Assembly (NCBI GenBank): GCA_029216955.1
Contig: JANAVB010010791.1
Location: forward strand, 11,298,438 to 11,362,437
DNA from: Iris pallida
Lineage: Eukaryota > Streptophyta > Magnoliopsida > Asparagales > Iridaceae
Length of the DNA stretch: 64,000 nt
Reading direction: 5' to 3'
The position numbers were made by a program, and so were the translations under genes. Below the pieces are notes generated by a model. That model worked only from the letters and a program-made list of their open reading frames with translations. It was not told the DNA's origin and did no database searches. Numbering within the stretch: position 1 is the stretch's first letter; each line of letters starts with the position of its first letter. Below are positions 43,701-54,586 of this stretch, in pieces.

Positions 43701-44836
43701 CATTGGCCTTGACACGTGGTAACACGAAGTTGTCTGTCGTATGTAGAACACGGAAGTGCGTGATTGGGTGGCCACCAGTACGTACAAGCCGTGCGATAGG
43801 AATAACCACTAATAGAGATTGCATGCTAGTTTGACTTAGCGGTTATAGTGGTTTGTGTTATGGATGCAACACAGTAAGCATTGGGTGGGGAGGACAATTC
43901 CTTAGCGTATGGGCTTCGATGCACTTCCTTTGTGACCCGGACTCTCCGCTGGAGATACAGGGTTGATGACCCATGCTCTTCCTGCTGGGGCCTCTGGTGC
44001 CCAAGAGGGGACTATGCCGATCCTATTTAGCCAGGGCCCATACGTAGGAAGGATTGTTCTTAACAACATTTCACTTAGAACGGTAGGCTACCCTATCCGT
44101 TAGGTACGAGTACTTTTGGTTTGGGTACTTGTATCTGACCGTGGCTTGGAACAATAACTTGTCGCAAATTAGTTCATCACATCTTGTCCTTGTTTGGTTG
44201 TAGGTGTGACTTACTACTTCGATGAGAAGGTATTGAACCTTGTTGGGGTCCGGATACCATATTGGATTCATAGCATGGGAAGATACGTTACCGTGAATTA
44301 GTTTACCATCTCCTGTCCTTGTTTGGTTGGGGGGATGGTACGCTCGTTCAGTAGGTGCATATTGGAACATGTTATAATTCGATTTACTTAGTTATTTGAG
44401 CAATATTTATTCAGTTTATATGGTATGCTATTATGTGTCTTGTTACGTCCCTCTGAGGACCTGGTTGTCTTGCCAGGTGTGTGCTATTGTCTTTCGCAGG
44501 TGCTTTCGCTCTAGCCGTGATCTTCGCTATTTTTTCGAGGATGATTGCATTTGGTTCGTCTTCGCTTCGCTCGCCGCTCATTTCATTTCCCATGTATTTT
44601 ATTTTTCTTATTTTGTTGGTAGTGGATTTGTCTCCGCCCAACATATTGTATCAAGACAAATTCATAGTGATTATATAATATCTTTTATTCTTGTGGATGA
44701 GATTAGTTATGGTTTTAATGCATTTTACAGCTTATGTATTTATACGAGGCTTCCATATATTGGAGTATACTTCGTATAAATACAGCTGGCATGTCTACGT
44801 TCCTAGTCCTACGTATTTTGGGACTGGAGCGTTACA
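40743..44836 (+). repeat. LARD2 5' LTR
   Basis: TATA box TATAAATA is at 41389. Downstream lie about 1.1 kb of C-rich sequence (41470-42590), then TTA/ATT-rich microsatellites (42795-42945), and a unique AT-rich to mixed 3' half. Long Pro/Arg-rich open frames here result from the C-rich composition. Confidence 0.93.
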
Positions 44837-45936
44837 TATTTTTGTGGTGGCCCATGGAGGTCAAGAAGAATTGTTTGGTTACTTTACCGTACCAAGCAAG
44901 CCTGCGTATAGAATTAGAAGTCTAGGATCTCATCCACATACTTGACCTCTTTCCTTGATTTTATCTACCGTTCGACTCATCAAATGCATCTTGCTTGCTT
45001 CCTTCCATCCCTATTCTTATATTTTCCCTTCGTGCTTGCTAGATATTGACCCTACTAGTTGGTTGTCCCAAAACACCATTAGTTTAATTCTTTAAGTTGG
45101 GTAGACTACCTTATGACCTAGCAACCCCTTTGACATAGTGACCTATATTAGCAAGCTTATTTAAATCCTAGAATCTAGAGGACCTAACCCGTCTAGCCAA
45201 CCAAGGACTTAGACAAGAAGACTATAGGATGACTGTATGACTTAGAATCATTCTACCTTCTTTAAATCTTAAACTCTCGTGCCTATGTTTTTACCACTTT
45301 GACTAATGTTTCAACTATAATCTAGTTTTGCAAACTCATCTATTTATCGAGTTTGTTCACGACTTATGCTATTGAGCAGCCGCTCACTAACATATTGTCT
45401 AATCATAACCAGTGCACGATGGTCTGATCAACCGAGTGCACTTTGGTTCGCTTTTATCTATCGTTCTACGTGGATGGGGACATAGCTAAACTTGTCCTTT
45501 AGAGTCCCATCCGCGACTGTCTTGACAATTCCTTTGAAATTATTCGATCATTTTTGAATCACGTATTCATATTCGATAACGCCTCCTTCGAACTCTATAT
45601 TGCTTTCGCCTTCACCTATTTTAGGAGGACGAAGGCGTTATACTAGAATTTCCTCTAGCCTTCCTATCGGCTATGACCATTCTCCCTCGATATTGCTATC
45701 CCAAACTACTCGACTCTATCAAAGACCCTCTAAACGCTTAATTAAATCGAATCCATTTCGTTCTCTTAATCGTGACCCTCATTCATTCCGACCGTGCCAT
45801 ATTATTTCTATAATCTAGATCGCGATTCTTACGACATGATTTCGTAATCGATTGTTCCCCATCGATACCCCCTTTATCCTCTCACCCCCTACTAATTCTT
45901 AATTTCGAGGACGAAATTCTTTTAAGTTGGGTAGGA
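44837..45936 (+). other. LARD2 internal non-coding region
   Basis: It starts TATTTTTGTGGTGGCCCATG, matching LARD1 (primer site of unknown tRNA). The stretch 45150-45590 aligns by eye with 12840-13330 of LARD1, for example TAACATATTGTCTAATCA and ATGGTCTGATCAACC in both. No protein is encoded. Confidence 0.8.
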
Positions 45937-48900
45937 TGTAAAACCCCTAAATTTCTACTAATTAATTTTTTATATTTATACGAATTTAAAAAAATTTATT
46001 GTACGTCGCGTAGTCGTATTTTACGTCGCGCACGAAATTTTATTTTTGCTCGACGAGTGCGAATATGTACGAGCGTACATATTTTAGAAAAATATTTTAT
46101 TTATTATTTTATAGTTTCAAAATAATATAGGTAATAATTATTTCTAGCTATCATATCAATTTTTTGGTTTTAATTATGAAGAGCCTTTTATTTATGCAGT
46201 TATAATTATAAAGTATTTTCCATAAAATGGTATATTTGAAGGTATATCTATATAAAGAATATTTGTGCATACATATAGCTCATAAATATTTATTAGTTTA
46301 CTTTAAATGCAATTTTCGAAATGAATATTATTAGTATTTTTGGAAAGCGTATTTTGAATTTATTGTGGAGATTTAAATCTTGATTTGAATCTATGTATGT
46401 ATTTAAATAGTTAAATAATTGAAATTTAATTTATTGATTTGATTTTAAACTAAGGGGTTTTAATTAGATTTAAATTGGATTTGGATTTGGATTGGATTTG
46501 ATTGCTTTAAATTAAATTAGGAATTATCTAATTTGGGTTTTAAGTATCCTAATTCCTATCTAATCGGGAATTCCCACATCCTATAAATAGGCAGGTACTC
46601 CTCCAATATTTTCTCCACATTATTCCTCCACAATTCTACAAACAAATTGTGCGTGCCTCGTGTCCGTGTTCCACCATCAAATTCTTATTCCATTACATTT
46701 ACAATTACATTATCCTTTTTCGTGTCGACAAACCCGACACCATCCAATCCGTAATCCTAGCCTACCCATAGCCATTGCCTCGCCATCCCGTTCCCTGCCC
46801 TCCGACCAAAACCAAAATCACCACCTCCTCCAGTTCTCACCCCGACAAAATCTCCTGGCCTCGGCCCACGCCCGACTACCCCTTCTCCTTCCCGTGGAAA
46901 CCCCGCACCGTCGTCCCACAAATCCCTGTCTCCACAGCACCTATTTCCACCGCCACCAGAGCGGTCTCCCAACCACGTCCCGACCATCGGGCCTCCGTCA
47001 CAGCCTGGCCCCGCCACCGCAGCACGTCGCTGCGGCCGACCTCCACCGTCCAGCAAAAGCACCACCACCAGCGCCCACATCGTCACTCCGCCGACCGACT
47101 TTCGGCCACCTCATCCATCGCAAACACCCCTCGCCGCCCCAACACACGACCGGCCACCACGGCCGAACACCCACCACGACAGCCACCAAGGAAAAAAAAT
47201 GAAACCAAGGCCCTAACCTAAACTCACCTCCGTCGACGAACCGCCGTCCGCCACCCGCGCTCGGCTCCGGCCGAGCGATCTTCCCCTCCTTCCTCCGTCG
47301 TCGGCGCAGCCGCGTCACCCGAGCCCCTTCTCTCCGTCAACGCCGCCCTCCTCGTTGTGAGCTCCGTCGCGTCCCGCCGTCTGGAACTCCGCTGGCCGCT
47401 CCGCCTCGAGCTGCCCTCGGCGACGCCCCTCCGACTAGCCCACCGCTCTCCCGACCTCCTCCGCTTCCCCGCATCCGCATGAGCCGCCGCGCTCTTCCCC
47501 AAACTCCGTCGAACCCCTGTCCTCCGCCTCAACCACGACCGCCGCCGAAAACCCTAGCCCAGCCGAGCCCTCCGGTTCCGCCTTCTCCTCCGCCATCCGC
47601 GCCGCCCTGGCCTCTCTCTCCGTCAAACCCCTCGCCGGAGACCACGTCGATCCGCCCCCTTCCCTTTCTCTCTTCTTCTCTTCTCCCGACTTGGTTCATC
47701 TCCTCCCCGCTCGTCTCACTCTCTCCTCCCGCTCCTTTTCTTCCCTCACCATCTCTCTCTCCTCCACTCTTTTGCAGGCTTCTAACCAAAAGTTCTTTGT
47801 TTTTTTTTGTTTTGTAAATGATTCCCTTTACTTTTGCTTTGCTACAGAGGTTTTTCTTCTCTCGAGGAGAAGAGTATCATATTACACTGTTTTTATTATT
47901 ATTATTAATAATATTAATTAATTTATTATTTATTCAATTGTTTGTTGATGTTTACTTTCTTTTGTGGGTATTTCTCTGTATCTATTACTATTATTATCAT
48001 CTTTATTATTATTATTATTATTATTAATTTTTTTATTATCATCATTATTAATATTATCCTCATAATTACTATTATCATTATCATTATTAGTATTATTATT
48101 ATTTTTAATATTATTATTATTATTATACTTATTCTTATTCTTTCCCTTTGTTTCTGTACAACAACTGTATTGTAGTGCAATTATGAAAATAATTTACTAC
48201 TGCTATTACTTTATAGAAGGGGATATATTTTTTTATATATATAGGAGGAGTGTATATTAGTACGTTAAAAACATATTTTTAATTATAATGGTATTTTGTA
48301 TTTAATTATCCTTATTATTTTTATTGTGTTCACCAATACCAAAAAAAATTTCATCTCGTTCTAGATAGGTCAAAATATTTTTTTGATATATTTTCATATT
48401 ATTTGTGGTAACTTATTTATGTCTTTTTACCTAAAAATATTTTGACTTATGAAAACTAGTTTTAGGATTCTAAATATTTTCCAAAACTCGTATATACAAA
48501 TATTTATTTTCTTTGATTTTCTCATGTCCGTATCCAAGTCCTATTGTTCCTATTCCTTCCAAATCTAGACGATCTTATGTCCACCCTAACCAATTTGACC
48601 CTTCTGGACCCAATAAAACTGTCCGTGCCACCATCCGAGGTCACCATGTATAGTTGTTGCACCGAAGTCGCAGTTCATGCCACGTAGATCATTGCAGTAT
48701 ACCAGGCGTCCTACCAGGCAAGACACCTTGCCATTTGCTATTTACTTATTTTTAGCTCATATTTCATGCATTATTTATTTTCTTTATCCAAAAACTGTGA
48801 TACATGGCATAACTGTTAGAACTTACTGTTCATTTATTTCCTGCTATGTATTATTTTTCTCACATTAAACCTAGATTTAAGGGACCACCTTGTGTGTTGC

Positions 48901-50039
48901 ATTCATTGGCCTTGACACGTGGTAACACGAAGTTGTGTGTCGCATGTAGAACACGGAAGTGCGTGATTGGCTGGCCACCAGTACGTACAAGCCGTGCGAT
49001 AGGAATAACCGCTAATAGAGATTGCATGCTAGTTTGACTTAGCGGTTATAGTGGTTTGTGTTGTGGATGCAACACAGTAGGCATTAGGTGGGAAGGACAA
49101 TTCCTTAGCGTATGGGCTTCGATGCACTTCCCTTGTGACCCGGACTCTCCGCTAGAGATACGGGGTTGATGACCCATGCTCTTCCTGCTGGGGCCTCTGG
49201 TGCCCAAGAGGGGACTATGCCGATCCTATTTAGCCAGGGCCCATACGTAGGAAGGATTATTCTTAACAACATTTCACTTAGAACGGTAGGCTACCCTATC
49301 CGTTAGGTATGAGTACTTTTGGTTTGGGTACTTGTATCTGACCGTGGCTTGGAACAATAACTTGTCGCGAATTAGTTCATCACATCTTGTCCTTGTTTGG
49401 TTGTAGGTGTGACTTACTACTTCGATGAGAAGGTATTGAACCTTGTTGGGGTCCGGATACCATATTGGATTCATAGCATGGGAAGATACGTTACTGTGAA
49501 TTAGTTTACCATCTACTGTCCTTGTTTGGTTGGAGGGATGGTACGCTCGTTCAGTAGGTGTGTATTGGAACATGTTATAATTCGATTTACTTAGTTATTT
49601 GAGCAATATTTATTCAGTTTATATGGCATGCTATTATGTGTCTTGTTACGTCCCTCTGAGGACCTGGTTGTCTTGCCAGGTGTGTGCTATTGTCTTTCGC
49701 AGGTGCTTTCGCTCTAGTCGTGATCTTCGCTATTTCTTCGAGGATGATTGCATTTGGATCATCTTCGCTTTGCTCGCCGCTCATTTCATTTTCCATGTAT
49801 TTTATTTTCCTTATTTTGTTGGTAGTGGATTTGTCTCCGCCCAACATATTGTATCAAGACAAATTCATAGTGATTATATAATATGTTTTATTCTTGTGGA
49901 TGAGATTAGTTATGGTTCTACTGCATTTTACAGCTTATGTATTTATACGAGGCTTCCATATATTGGAGTATACTTCGTATAAATACAGCTGGCATGTCTA
50001 CGTTCCTAGTCCTACGTATTTTGGGACTGGGGCGTTACA
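45937..50039 (+). repeat. LARD2 3' LTR
   Basis: Second copy of the LTR, with TATAAATA at 46582 and microsatellites at 47985-48130. The end GGCGTTACA is followed by the TSD CTAGT. Confidence 0.94.
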
Positions 50040-50044
50040 CTAGT

Positions 50045-50603
50045 TGAGATTCATACTGAAACCTTTTACAAAACTCTGGCAACCCTAATAAAAATGGTCC
50101 TGAATAAGGGCCTCAGTTATGAGATTTTGAAGGCGGCAATGGCTCTGACCATCAGGAATGTTGCTATGTTCAATGATGCTGGGAGAGCTGCAGCATTGGA
50201 GAAAATTGTGGAGGCCTTGAACAGCCGATCAGAGAATATCTCAAGCTGTCGGGTGAGACCGTTGAAAGTCCCATCCAGGAAGAATATGACCCCTTAACGG
50301 CTGATTATCTTGCTCGGGAGACCACATATAATAAAGCTCTCCATGAACATAGTATGAAGGTTGCCAAAGAAAAGCCTTTTTAGCTGGAATAAAGCCCGTA
50401 CTGCATGGTCACAGAGTAGCTTATGATGCTTTGAACATAGAGATTTAGAATAAAAATGATAAAATCCACGAAGTCGAGGCTGAGTTGGCTCGCTTGAAGG
50501 CCGAAAAGGAAAAGATGATCGACGTTCGAAATCTACACCTCACTCAAAGCTCCATTTTAGAAGAACAAGCCTTCGGGGCTGAATCAACTATCAGAACCCT
50601 TGA
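50045..50603 (+). pseudogene. Antisense PMD gene of element C, exon 4, second part (coiled coil)
   Basis: After LARD2 the frame continues VEIHTETFYKTLATLIKMVL and AMALTIRNVAMFNDAGRAAAL. A frameshift near 50240 leads to DPLTADYLARETTYNKALHE. Beyond it is a charged helix HEVEAELARLKAEKEKMI. A stop (NIEI then TAG near 50446) is present. The element A antisense ORF has a similar arrangement of helices. It is cut by the solo LTR after STIRTL. Confidence 0.7.
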
Positions 50604-51924
50604 TGTCACGCCCCAGAACCAGAATACTGGAGAGCGGGGGCAGACATAGCCAGCTACGTATATTGAAATGCAACCCACATTGCTATACGGTCACGGCTGT
50701 CTAGATACATGAGGGTTTACTACAAGCCAACAGTCTCCTATGGTCATGAACAAGCCTAGTGTCTCAATCACAAGCAAAAAAGTAAAAGTTACAAGATGTA
50801 TGATCATTAAATATACAATAGTAAGGCATCCCAAATATTACATATTCAGCTGATCATGAAGCTAGTCATTACAAAATATCCGGACTAGCAAGAGTTTAGT
50901 CATACATGATCAACCCTAGGATCTGTCGATCATGTTACAGCCCGTAGGCAGACAATAAGTAAGTGCAATCGAGCTAAACAGGTGCTCGTCGGCTAAACGC
51001 CTAAAAAGAATATTTTTACAATAGAGTGAGGGTGCCAAAAATAACCCACTCGTTGCCCTGGTTACGTCTAGTGGCCACCATCTGGCTGGAAGGTCGGTAG
51101 ATCCTCTGGAGCTGCTCCGAAATATGGCGATACAAAACCAGCTGGATTAGACCCCAGAAAGAGCAAGTGCCACAAAGGAAGCTTCACTTAGGAACTAAAA
51201 CCAGCAATTATCACAAAATAACAATAAAGTAATAAATAAGACAAGAGTTAAGAAAAGCATAACAGGGTGATATACGATGAGATAACCGTAGGACTATTCA
51301 GATAGCCAGGTTACAACCCGTAAACCAAACAAGGACCGGGGTTGTAACCTTTCGTCTGAACAGAACTTGAATTCTCACCATTTATCGGTAAAATAAATAC
51401 AGGCATTCCGGTCATGCAGTAACCTGGAACAGGATCAGGACAAGAATAGACTGGTTAGACTCCATCCAATCATTTCACGGCCAAGCAAGAATTACGGCTT
51501 GATACTTTAACTAACTAGGGTTATCACAGGCCTAATTACTAGCAAGATGCAGTGAGATTATTCCACAACCACAAGCCCTACAGACGATCCAGGTTACCCA
51601 GGACGAAAATTAGGGGTTGAATTCAGGTAGGTATATCGTCCAGGAAACACATGTACCCTTAGGTAGCTTGAAGGGTGCAACACATGACAGTGTGCTGGAA
51701 ATGTGTCCTACTCGACGGCAGGCTACAGATCCCAGGCGTATCCAGGTAACGGGATTGCCTGTAGCTGGGAAATCTCTTCATGACTACTGTGTAATTCTAG
51801 TTATTAAGATTAGTCCATTTTAGTAGGTACTCCAGACCGTGGTACTCAGGAGTCCCTGTCCTAGACATGATGCAAGACAGGACTGGTTTATTTGTACAAG
51901 CACACTCGCCCACGGTGTCCATGT

Positions 51925-51932
51925 TATTTATA
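51925..51932 (-). promoter_or_regulatory. TATA box of the solo LTR
   Basis: TATAAATA on the minus strand lies about 340 bp downstream (element sense) of the ATGCGGC array at 52270-52785. The same order, array then TATA box, is seen in the element A LTR. Confidence 0.55.
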
Positions 51933-52269
51933 CAGGTCATGTCATGTCAGGTAGCCGTCACAACAGCTTATCAAGATATATCATGTCAGGTTTATCATGT
52001 CAAGTTTACTTGTCAAGAGTGTGCCACGGCGGGCCACTATTATGTCATGTCAGGTTACTAGTCACACCATGTCATGTACAATTGTCATTTCAATCAAATC
52101 ATGATTTATCAAGTTCAGGACAAAAGGCGTAAGAATATAAAATGGACGTAAAAATATACAATAAAGGTAAGGTGTATGCCATAGGAACTCAAGTTATACT
52201 AAGATCTACATGGCAGGGGTATAATAGTAATAATTAAAATATTCATAAAATACAAGCTATGAAAGAGTT

Positions 52270-52785
52270 ATGCGGCCGGGAGTGATGGACGCACATGCGA
52301 CTGGCTGGGTTCGGCCTTATGCGGCAGTGGGAGACTACGGCTTATGCAGCCAGCGAGTGCTTAAGTTAATGCGGCTCAGGGTGGACGGAGTCCCATGCGA
52401 CAGCGGAAAGAAATGCCTATGCGGCTCAGAAGGAAAGAGTACTCATACGGCCGGGAGGGGATGTACATATGTGGCTGGGAGCGAATGGATGCGTATGCGG
52501 TCCGGGAAAAAGGGGCCCCATGCGGCTGGCTGGAAGCCGGGCCTATGCGGCTGGCTGGAAGCACTCATGCGGCCGGGTCGAACGGAGTCTTATGCGGCCA
52601 GAAAGAGATGGGTCGCATGCGGCTCCGAGGTAATCAGGCTTATGCGGCTGGCTATGAGCAGAACTCTATACGGCTAGGATAGTCTCAGCCTCATGCGGCT
52701 AAAGCTAAGTTCCAAGCGGCTAAAGTGGCTTATGCGGCCAATATCGCCATGCGGCCAGAAACTTGCCGCATGAGAATTCATGCGG
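52270..52785 (-). repeat. ATGCGGC(T/C) motif array in the solo LTR
   Basis: About 22 copies of ATGCGGCT, ATGCGGCC or one-base variants in 516 bp, nearly all in the plus direction (so AGCCGCAT in element sense). Starts include 52270, 52295 and 52319, ending with 52749. At 52766-52785 an inverted pair CCGCATGA/TCATGCGG forms an 8-bp dyad. This is the same core motif as element A, in an otherwise unrelated LTR. Confidence 0.88.
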
Positions 52786-53388
52786 TCAAGTACTGCTCTT
52801 CTTTCTCACTTGTCCGAGGAGAAGAGCCATGAAATCCGCAGCTTCAAAGCTTCACAGTCCCTTCATTCGAGGTCGGAATCCAGACTTCCATAGGTCAAAA
52901 CAGGACAGAATGAAATACTCTACCACATGGAACCATCAAAACTTAGAAATAACAAGATTAAATAGATCAAAACCCAAGAATTTTGAAAATAAATTAAACT
53001 TAGATCTACAAGAATCTAGCCATGGAAAGTGAAAATGCCAAGTACTAAAGTAAGTTAAAATACTGTAAGAAAGAGAATGAAGCAATAAAATTAGGGTTCC
53101 TCCATGAAGCAAGTTGCACTTGCCTAGACCCCTCTCTCTCTGGTAGGTGAAGAATTAATGGGGAAGGAAGAAGAGTAATGAAGAGAGAGAAAGAAGAATG
53201 GGTTAATAAATGGTAGTGGTAGTGGTAGGTAGGGTTCACTCCTTGGTCCATGATAAACCAAAAGCAACCCCAAACCGAACCAAGCCAACCCGAACCAAGA
53301 TGAACCATGGCCAAGCAAATGCAACACAAGATAAAATTCGTACACGTATTCCAAAATACGCAATACGAATCACAGGCATTACACTTGA

Positions 53389-53548
53389 TGAAGCCAAGGA
53401 CAATCTGATAATCAGCTTCGCTGGACTTTCTCATATTTGTACTCCTGAAGCTCGACGTGCTGAAGCTACTAAGAAAGTTATGAGTTCTCATGACAAGCGA
53501 CTAGAAGAACTACAGAAGTTGCTTCAAGATGTTTCTGCTCCACCTTAA
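53389..53548 (+). CDS. Antisense PMD gene of element C, last part
   Basis: After one copy of the TSD the frame reads EAKDNLIISFAGLSHICTPE and ends ELQKLLQDVSAPP with a TAA at 53546-53548. It completes the coiled-coil C-terminus. The gene points toward the 3' end of gag-pol, i.e. the two transcripts converge. Confidence 0.7.
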
Positions 53549-53677
53549 AAGAGCTTCTTGTCATCTTTTATCATATCTATTTTGAAATGTTTCCATAAGA
53601 AATGAATGAAATATTTATTTTGTGACCCTATCATTTATTTAGAATTTAAACAATAGGTATGAGATAGAAAATACTTA

Positions 53678-53930
53678 TCAGAGGTTATATGAACATGACA
53701 AGTCTTTTAAACTCAATACGTTATATCTATCCAGAGGTAATATGGACATGATAGATAATGAAATCTTATTTTCTGTTTTAGAGTATACAATACTATCAGA
53801 GGTAATATGGACATGACAGCATGTAAGAACTCAAAAAAAGTAGATTAATAGCTATGCAGAGGTCAAATGGACATGATAGATAAGAAAAGCAAGTAGATTT
53901 AATATTTATCCAGATGTCTTGAGAACATGA
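53678..53930 (-). repeat. CATGTCC-N-ATTACCTCTGA motif array in element C
   Basis: Five copies on the minus strand (in gag-pol sense) of CATGTCCATATTACCTCTGA or variants: 53678-53699, 53731-53752, 53796-53816, 53856-53877 and 53910-53930, spaced 50-65 bp. Same motif, orientation and position relative to integrase as in element A. Confidence 0.82.
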
Positions 53931-54225
53931 TAAATAATAAATCCAATTAATCAACTGGTAAGATAGAAGATTAAAATTTTTCTCTAAGGAGACAAGTATC
54001 AGCTTAACCAAACCTTGGTAGCTGGGGATTAAGAGGACATATGTCATTGAGGATATATGCCAATATTGACGAAAGAATGAATAAACCAACATATCTTTCG
54101 GAAAAAGAAAGAACAATTCAATTTCGCAATTAAATGAATGAATCTGATGTAATGAACGGATAGGCCTTTTCGGGAATGAAAAGTTGTTTTCAATTTTAAA
54201 GACCAGTTCATTAATAGATCTCTCC

Positions 54226-54233
54226 TATAAATA
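54226..54233 (+). promoter_or_regulatory. TATA box of the small plus-strand gene
   Basis: TATAAATAGG, flanked by CTCTCC and TGAGAACTC, lies 52 bp before the first in-frame ATG (54285). The wording is close to the antisense promoter at 36459. Confidence 0.55.
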
Positions 54234-54284
54234 GGTGAGAACTCTTTGTAACATTTCATTCTTATTTCCACTCTTCTATTGGAA

Positions 54285-54578
54285 ATGTCTTCCAAGGATA
54301 TGCAGCAAAAGAATGAAGTTTATAGGAAAGTTGAGAATAACATTGAGACGCGCTCCGTTGAGCCAATTATGTTAAGCCCAACCAAAATAGGCGAAAGCTC
54401 TTCTACGCCCAAGCCACCACAAGACATCCTTGCTTTCTTAGTAGAGCCAGGGAAAACTCCTGAAGATGAGGCGCTGAGGATGGCTGCCTGCAAGTTTTTT
54501 ATGAACTCAGGCAATGATGCTTTTGATGCATTGGCTGACTATGTATTCAATAAGGAAGGTAGTGGTCCTCGATCTTAA
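54285..54578 (+). CDS. Small antisense ORF of element C, unknown protein (97 aa)
   Basis: The ORF starts MSSKDMQQKNEVYRKVENNI and ends DYVFNKEGSGPRS with a TAA, 9 bp before the tail-to-tail integrase stop. ALRMAACKFFMNSGNDAFDA suggests an amphipathic helix. The frame has its own TATA box and sits between the motif array and IN. I do not recognise the family, and I see no counterpart in element A. It could be a second antisense gene, or a remnant exon spliced to the PMD gene. Confidence 0.5.
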   Translation: MSSKDMQQKNEVYRKVENNIETRSVEPIMLSPTKIGESSSTPKPPQDILAFLVEPGKTPEDEALRMAACKFFMNSGNDAFDALADYVFNKEGSGPRS

Positions 54579-54586
54579 TCCTTTAT

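Larger units (their letters stand above)
40743..50039 (+). mobile_element. LARD2: large non-coding LTR retrotransposon nested in the antisense gene
   Basis: LTRs of 4094 and 4103 bp flank a 1.1-kb interior without coding capacity. The TSD CTAGT is exact (40738-40742 and 50040-50044), and excision restores the antisense reading frame. LTRs start TGTAAAACCCCTAAATTTC and end GCGTTACA. The tract AAGTTGGGTAGGA precedes the 3' LTR, preceded by TTTCGAGGACGAAATTC, a hallmark seen near the polypurine tract of plant chromoviruses. The element is non-autonomous. The LTRs are very similar by eye, so this is probably among the younger insertions. Confidence 0.93.
50604..53383 (-). mobile_element. Solo LTR (2.8 kb) nested in the antisense gene
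   Basis: The TSD CTTGA is exact (50599-50603 and 53384-53388), and the host ORF resumes directly after it (STIRTL then DEAKDNLIISFAG). One border reads TGTCACGCCCC, the other GCATTACA; the minus strand would start TGTAATGCC and end GGGGCGTGACA, resembling the LARD2 LTR end. TATAAATA on the minus strand (51932-51925) supports minus orientation. No second LTR, primer site or pol is seen, so it is most likely a solo LTR left by recombination of a chromovirus-like element. A second short motif, ATCATGTCAGGT, recurs at 51936-52070. Confidence 0.85.

Noticed and set aside
50604..53383. Reading this block as the 3' UTR or an intron of the antisense gene
   Set aside because: An exact 5-bp TSD and TG...CA borders with frame continuity across the site show an LTR insertion.
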